DNA from: an uncultured Oleiphilus sp.
GTDB taxonomy: Bacteria > Pseudomonadota > Gammaproteobacteria > Pseudomonadales > Oleiphilaceae
Assembly: GCA_913020045.1 (NCBI GenBank)
Contig: CAJWBE010000005.1
Coordinates: 1 to 64,000, forward strand
Reading direction: 5' to 3'
DNA length: 64,000 nt
The notes below the pieces were generated by a model. It was given only the letters and a program-made list of their open reading frames with translations. It was not told where the DNA came from and ran no database searches. Each line of letters begins with the position of its first letter. Position 1 is the first letter of the stretch. A program made the position numbers and the translations under genes. Of this stretch, positions 60,318 to 64,000 are shown one piece after another.

Positions 60318-60845
60318 ATGTCCGATTTTGATCACAAATATCACCCGGAAGATGACGAAGAGGACATCAAGAGCCGCACGCAAATAAAGCGTGAAATGGA
60401 AGCCCTCCAGGATCTTGGAAAAAAGCTTACAGAACTGAAAAAAGAGCAGTTAAAAGAAGTGCCAATGGGAGAGGACCTTCGAGCCGCGATCGACCTTTAC
60501 CGCAACAACATTACGCAACGTGAAGCGCGTCGTCGCCAAATGCAATACATTGGCAAATTAATGCGCGCCGAAGATGCAGACGCAATGCAGGCAGTGTTAG
60601 ATAAATATGACTCAAGTAGCAAAGCGTTCGCCCAATCAATTCATGAACTAGAAGCATGGCGCACTCGGCTGATTGACGAAGGCAACCAGGCGATGACAGA
60701 TTTTATAGAAAAACACCCTTCGGTCGACGTTCAGCAACTTCGAAATTTAGTGAGAAATGCGAAAAAAGATGTCGAAAATAATAAAAATAAAGGGTCGGCA
60801 AAAAAGTTGTTTCAATTTTTACGCGAATTTAAAAACGCGTTATAG
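60318..60845 (+). CDS. darP: Ribosome biogenesis protein DarP (YjgA family)
   Basis: The 175-residue all-helical, charged protein is of the YjgA/DarP family, which helps late assembly of the 50S subunit. KSRTQIKREMEALQDLGKKL opens it; RREARRRQMQYIGKLMR-like sequence (REARRRQMQYIGKLMRAED) and RNLVRNAKKDVENNK are family motifs. It begins 21 bases after mgtE. Confidence 0.93.
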   Translation: MSDFDHKYHPEDDEEDIKSRTQIKREMEALQDLGKKLTELKKEQLKEVPMGEDLRAAIDLYRNNITQREARRRQMQYIGKLMRAEDADAMQAVLDKYDSSSKAFAQSIHELEAWRTRLIDEGNQAMTDFIEKHPSVDVQQLRNLVRNAKKDVENNKNKGSAKKLFQFLREFKNAL

Positions 60846-60849
60846 AAAG

Positions 60850-60893
60850 ACCTCCGCGTTTGGGAAAAGGAAAAATATCCGTAAAAGCGAGGT
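60850..60893. terminator. Possible weak bidirectional terminator between darP and the amidase gene
   Basis: Imperfect arms ACCTC-CGC-GTTT and AAAAGC-GAGGT pair across the 50-base gap between two convergent genes, with a long AT-rich loop. The position is right but the stem has bulges and no clean T-run. Confidence 0.3.
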
Positions 60894-60895
60894 AT

Positions 60896-61789
60896 TCAAA
60901 ACACCTTATGCTGCTGGACAGGAATCGCACGACGCACCTGCTCCAGTTCGCAAAGGTTAATATTCGCTACGCAGTACCCAACACCACTTTCACACTCCGC
61001 TAGCACCTTACCCCAAGGGTCAATAATCATACTATGACCCCATGTTTCTCTGCCCTTGCCGTGCTCGCCCCACTGATTCGCAGCCAATACAAAACTTTGT
61101 GTTTCGATCGCGCGCGCACGAAGCAATACTTCCCAATGCGCCTTTCCCGTGACGGCCGTAAACGCGGATGGAACCGTTATTAATTGCGCCCCCATTTTTG
61201 CAAGGTTCTGATATAGCTCAGGGAACCGCAAGTCATAACAAATACTTAGACCAATCTTCATCGAGTCATTGTCCAATACAACACATTCTCGACCCGCTTG
61301 ATAGGTTGCTGACTCGCGATAACTCGAGAACCCATCGTCTACATCTACATCAAATAGATGGCACTTATCATACGCTCCGACTAACTTTCCTGTGGAAGCA
61401 ATCACAAGACTGCGACTGAAAAATCTTTCTGCAGGAATAGACACATTAACGTCGGTTGTTTCGAGCGAGGTCGAAACACACGTTTGTTGACCCAGCCCAA
61501 GCCCTGATAGCGGAACATTCACCTTATGCGGAACAGAACCTACCACGATGCTTACTTGGTGCAACTTTGCAAATGAGCATAAGGGGTTTAAATAGTCATC
61601 CAGCGAACTAGCAACAGCCGCTAAACCATCGCGCCCAAAATAAAGAAAATTCTCAGGCAACACGATTAGATTCACCGACTGTTCAAGCACCACTTTCTTC
61701 ATTAAAGAAAGCGCGCTTTCCAAATTAGTGCCCGGGTCATTACGACTATTCATTTGAACCACAGCCGCTTTTAGCTCTTGCTCAGCCAT
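60896..61789 (-). CDS. Carbon-nitrogen hydrolase (nitrilase superfamily, Nit1-like amidase)
   Basis: The 297-residue hydrolase has the full Glu-Lys-Cys triad: LPENFLYFG, VGAYDKCHLFDVDV and GLSICYDLRFPELY. These patterns fit the Nit1/YbeM group, whose members hydrolyse deaminated glutathione. Its ATG follows the yhdP stop with no gap (TAAATG), so it is cotranslated with yhdP, a common pair in gammaproteobacteria. Confidence 0.92.
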   Translation of the reverse strand: MAEQELKAAVVQMNSRNDPGTNLESALSLMKKVVLEQSVNLIVLPENFLYFGRDGLAAVASSLDDYLNPLCSFAKLHQVSIVVGSVPHKVNVPLSGLGLGQQTCVSTSLETTDVNVSIPAERFFSRSLVIASTGKLVGAYDKCHLFDVDVDDGFSSYRESATYQAGRECVVLDNDSMKIGLSICYDLRFPELYQNLAKMGAQLITVPSAFTAVTGKAHWEVLLRARAIETQSFVLAANQWGEHGKGRETWGHSMIIDPWGKVLAECESGVGYCVANINLCELEQVRRAIPVQQHKVF

Positions 61790-64000
61790 TTATTTAACGT
61801 CCATTTTGGGATCCGTCCAAGTACCTGACACTTTGTAGCCCACCGAGGTGATCGACGACAAAGGACTACCTAACAACTTATCAACCAACCAAACTGCCCC
61901 ACCTACTTGGGGCGCCCCTAGCATCAACGCAGCCAGCGGAACATTACTCGTCAAGGGTAACTCAACCTTCATATCTAAATTTAGAGTTTGCTTACCCAGA
62001 TCGGAACTTCCTTCAATTTCATAACGACTAGACGGCCCAGAGATCGTCATAGGCTCACTAAACGTTAATTTTCCTTCGTTTATACGAGCGTTCATGCGGA
62101 GTTCGTCATACCCAATTCCACTTTTATAAAGGTCAGAAAAGTCGAGTTTTAATCGTCGCTCTAGGGCTTCTGCATTAAAAATACCCAAGAGCCGTAATGC
62201 TCCCGTTTTCTTATCAGGCGTTTTTAAAAAGCCGTCGTCCATTGCTAAGTTGATCGAACCGGATAGCCTAGAGGCGTCAAAGTCATGCGGGTTACTTGGC
62301 CACACTAGCGAAAACTCGCCTGACATTTTGTCACTACTAATAGGCGGTGTTTTCCCCAAGGCTTTGAATAACTGCTCACTGTCGCCGCCATCCAGTTTCA
62401 TCTCTAAGTATGTCGATGCGTGTCCCTGCTCGGTACTCCACTTGAGTCGACCATTAAACGCCACGCCACCCAACCGTCCCGCAAGGTTATTAACACTCAA
62501 TACCGAATCGCTCGGCACCGCAACACCACTCCAGCTACCGTAGTCTTGAGCATCAAAAACTAGCTTTTTGGTCGAGAAAGAAAATGTAGGAACACTCCCC
62601 GGGTCAATCAGTGATTCATCTGAATCAACCACAGGCGAGCTATTCGGGTCGCGCTCGGGTGTTTTTAAGTGCAGATAATCAAGTTGTAAAGAGAGGCTTC
62701 TCACCTCAGTCGGCACAGCAATTCGTCCAGCAATATCATCACTCACGACATCAGCGGTCCAGCCTAAAGAGCTCGGTGACAACGTTAAATTGACCTTCGA
62801 AAAAACCTGAGTTAACGCCGTCATCTCTCCAACGTTGACTGCAATTGAGTCCCACTGAATAGTTTCATCGTTATCACTGTCATGAACGGCTTTACCATTG
62901 TTGCTATTAGCACTAGCAGGGTCGTAAGCGGACCACGCATTCTGCGCACTTAGAAATGCATCAATATAGTCGATCCATTCCTGTAGCTCTGCTTTCACGA
63001 CAGCACCGTGAACCTTAACCCCCTTTGCCGTCGGGGCCATATAGCCTCGATTTTTCGGTGCGCCCAACAAAACATCGACTGAATCCAAGCCCGAATCGTT
63101 GAACAACATGCTCGTATCTACCCGCCCCGCCGTATTGGACTCAAGACCGATACTCGCACGTGTATCAGCCCCCTCGAAAGCCACATCTACTGTCAGAAGT
63201 TCAGGCTCGACTGCCGCTTTATCAAACGGCGAAGGCCACGCGCGCCCTAGACCGATCAAGTCAGACTGTATCCTAAGTTTCGGGGCCTGCGCAGAAGAAG
63301 CAAAAATATCTAAAAGCGCTGTATAACTTAGTTCACCATCTAAACCCGCAACAGGGCCCAATTCGAAATGCTCTAACAAGCGATCAGCGGAACTAATTGC
63401 CTCCAGCCGCACCCGCGTGTGCGCGGGATTAGAAGCAATCGCATCTTGACTATGAATACTCACTGTCGCTGGTCGATCAAATAGTTGCAAAGAGAGCGCC
63501 TCGGCCACGACACCATGCTCTGAACTGACGGCGACAGTACCAGCAACATCTGAAAATATCAGTTCCGTATCATGGTGCGTGACCTGATTGTTCGCGAGAC
63601 GTGCCTTAACATCATAAGCCACATCTCTATTATCGAAGGGCACCAATATATCGATATCTACACCGACTTCCCCTTCGATTTTTATTGCTTCTCCTATCGC
63701 TGACAAGTGCTCAGAGATGGGTGATTCCATCATCCAATAATGCAACTTCTTTTCTCGCACTTTTGTTGTAGCGGTGGCCCGCAACATGGGGTCATCACTG
63801 ACTTGAGCGGATGGCAAGACGGCCACTAAATTCGCTAGAGAAGTGCCATAAATAGATGCTTGATTTGCCACCACCATGAGGGCATCATTTTGCAGCTCAA
63901 TGCGCGCCTCGAGGTCTTCTAATTCAGGCCATTCAGGCTCAAATTTCAGTACTCCATCGCGAGCATTAGCAAGCAGGCTAGAAGTGAAACTATTCTCTGC
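61790..64000 (-). CDS. yhdP: YhdP family AsmA-like protein, 3' part
   Basis: The C-terminal 736 residues of a large periplasm-spanning protein are visible; the frame stays open through the right edge (GVLKFEPEWPELEDLEARIE continues upstream of the first in-window ATG), so the ATG at 63877 is internal. YhdP is thought to carry phospholipid to the outer membrane. Family features are FNGRLKWSTEQGHASTYLEM and the conserved C-terminal block (LRLLGIFNAEALERRLKLDF, then GVGYDELR-like SGIGYDELRMNARINEGKL). Full-length members have about 1250-1300 residues. Confidence 0.9.
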   Translation of the reverse strand, partial: AENSFTSSLLANARDGVLKFEPEWPELEDLEARIELQNDALMVVANQASIYGTSLANLVAVLPSAQVSDDPMLRATATTKVREKKLHYWMMESPISEHLSAIGEAIKIEGEVGVDIDILVPFDNRDVAYDVKARLANNQVTHHDTELIFSDVAGTVAVSSEHGVVAEALSLQLFDRPATVSIHSQDAIASNPAHTRVRLEAISSADRLLEHFELGPVAGLDGELSYTALLDIFASSAQAPKLRIQSDLIGLGRAWPSPFDKAAVEPELLTVDVAFEGADTRASIGLESNTAGRVDTSMLFNDSGLDSVDVLLGAPKNRGYMAPTAKGVKVHGAVVKAELQEWIDYIDAFLSAQNAWSAYDPASANSNNGKAVHDSDNDETIQWDSIAVNVGEMTALTQVFSKVNLTLSPSSLGWTADVVSDDIAGRIAVPTEVRSLSLQLDYLHLKTPERDPNSSPVVDSDESLIDPGSVPTFSFSTKKLVFDAQDYGSWSGVAVPSDSVLSVNNLAGRLGGVAFNGRLKWSTEQGHASTYLEMKLDGGDSEQLFKALGKTPPISSDKMSGEFSLVWPSNPHDFDASRLSGSINLAMDDGFLKTPDKKTGALRLLGIFNAEALERRLKLDFSDLYKSGIGYDELRMNARINEGKLTFSEPMTISGPSSRYEIEGSSDLGKQTLNLDMKVELPLTSNVPLAALMLGAPQVGGAVWLVDKLLGSPLSSITSVGYKVSGTWTDPKMDVK

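Noticed and set aside
63877-63877. ATG treated as the start of a 695-residue protein
   Set aside because: The frame is open upstream to the window edge and the upstream residues match YhdP, so this ATG is internal.

Overview
The window is a chromosome segment of a mid-GC gammaproteobacterium. The evidence is the gene order: fimV-truA-trpF-(trpB-trpA)-accD-folC-dedD-cvpA-purF-metZ on one side, and mlaFEDCB-ibaG-murA-hisGDC divergent from yrbG-kdsD-kdsC-lptC-lptA-lptB-rpoN-hpf-ptsN-rapZ-npr on the other. Both blocks are hallmarks of pseudomonad-like and related marine gammaproteobacteria. The short HisG, the Nif3 neighbour, zapE/zapG and a metZ-type (direct sulfhydrylation) methionine route fit the same group. 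The sequence does not let me name a genus.

Layout. Bases 1-2050 are accessory: the end of an IS3-group insertion sequence, a receptor gene it has broken, a small membrane protein and a MAPEG protein. Bases 2079-8048 hold a lipid-catabolism block on the minus strand (thiolase, hydratase/dehydrogenase, LCAD-type acyl-CoA dehydrogenase, terminator, then a racemase-like CoA-transferase family III enzyme). Bases 8251-14034 hold a small DUF6316-like gene and a three-gene operon of RND adaptor, RND permease and AraC-type regulator. Bases 14035-16700 are sparse: a doubtful 93-residue ORF, an AraC-family ligand domain without its HTH, and an outer-membrane barrel protein.

From 16724 to 31769 the minus strand is dense housekeeping: rarA, lolA, ftsK, metZ, purF, cvpA, a SPOR protein, folC, accD, trpA, trpB, trpF, truA. 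fimV, asd and leuDC follow, with a divergent LysR regulator. Next come zapE, zapG and a Nif3-family gene.

From 41993 to 50149 the minus strand carries his, murA and the Mla phospholipid-transport genes. From 50347 to 60845 the plus strand carries KDO synthesis, LPS export, sigma-54, the nitrogen PTS and mgtE/darP. The window closes with a nitrilase-family amidase and the 3' part of yhdP, which runs off the right edge.

Functionally the right half is an envelope-building region: Mla moves phospholipid, KdsD/KdsC make KDO, LptC/A/B export LPS, MurA starts peptidoglycan, YhdP is an AsmA-like lipid-transport protein and LolA carries lipoproteins. I see no tRNA, rRNA, CRISPR array or prophage. The points most worth a second look are the IS-interrupted receptor, the perfect 20-bp inverted repeat upstream of fimV, the HTH-less AraC protein, the adaptor-permease-regulator operon with a TTG start, and the absence of leuB between leuD and asd.
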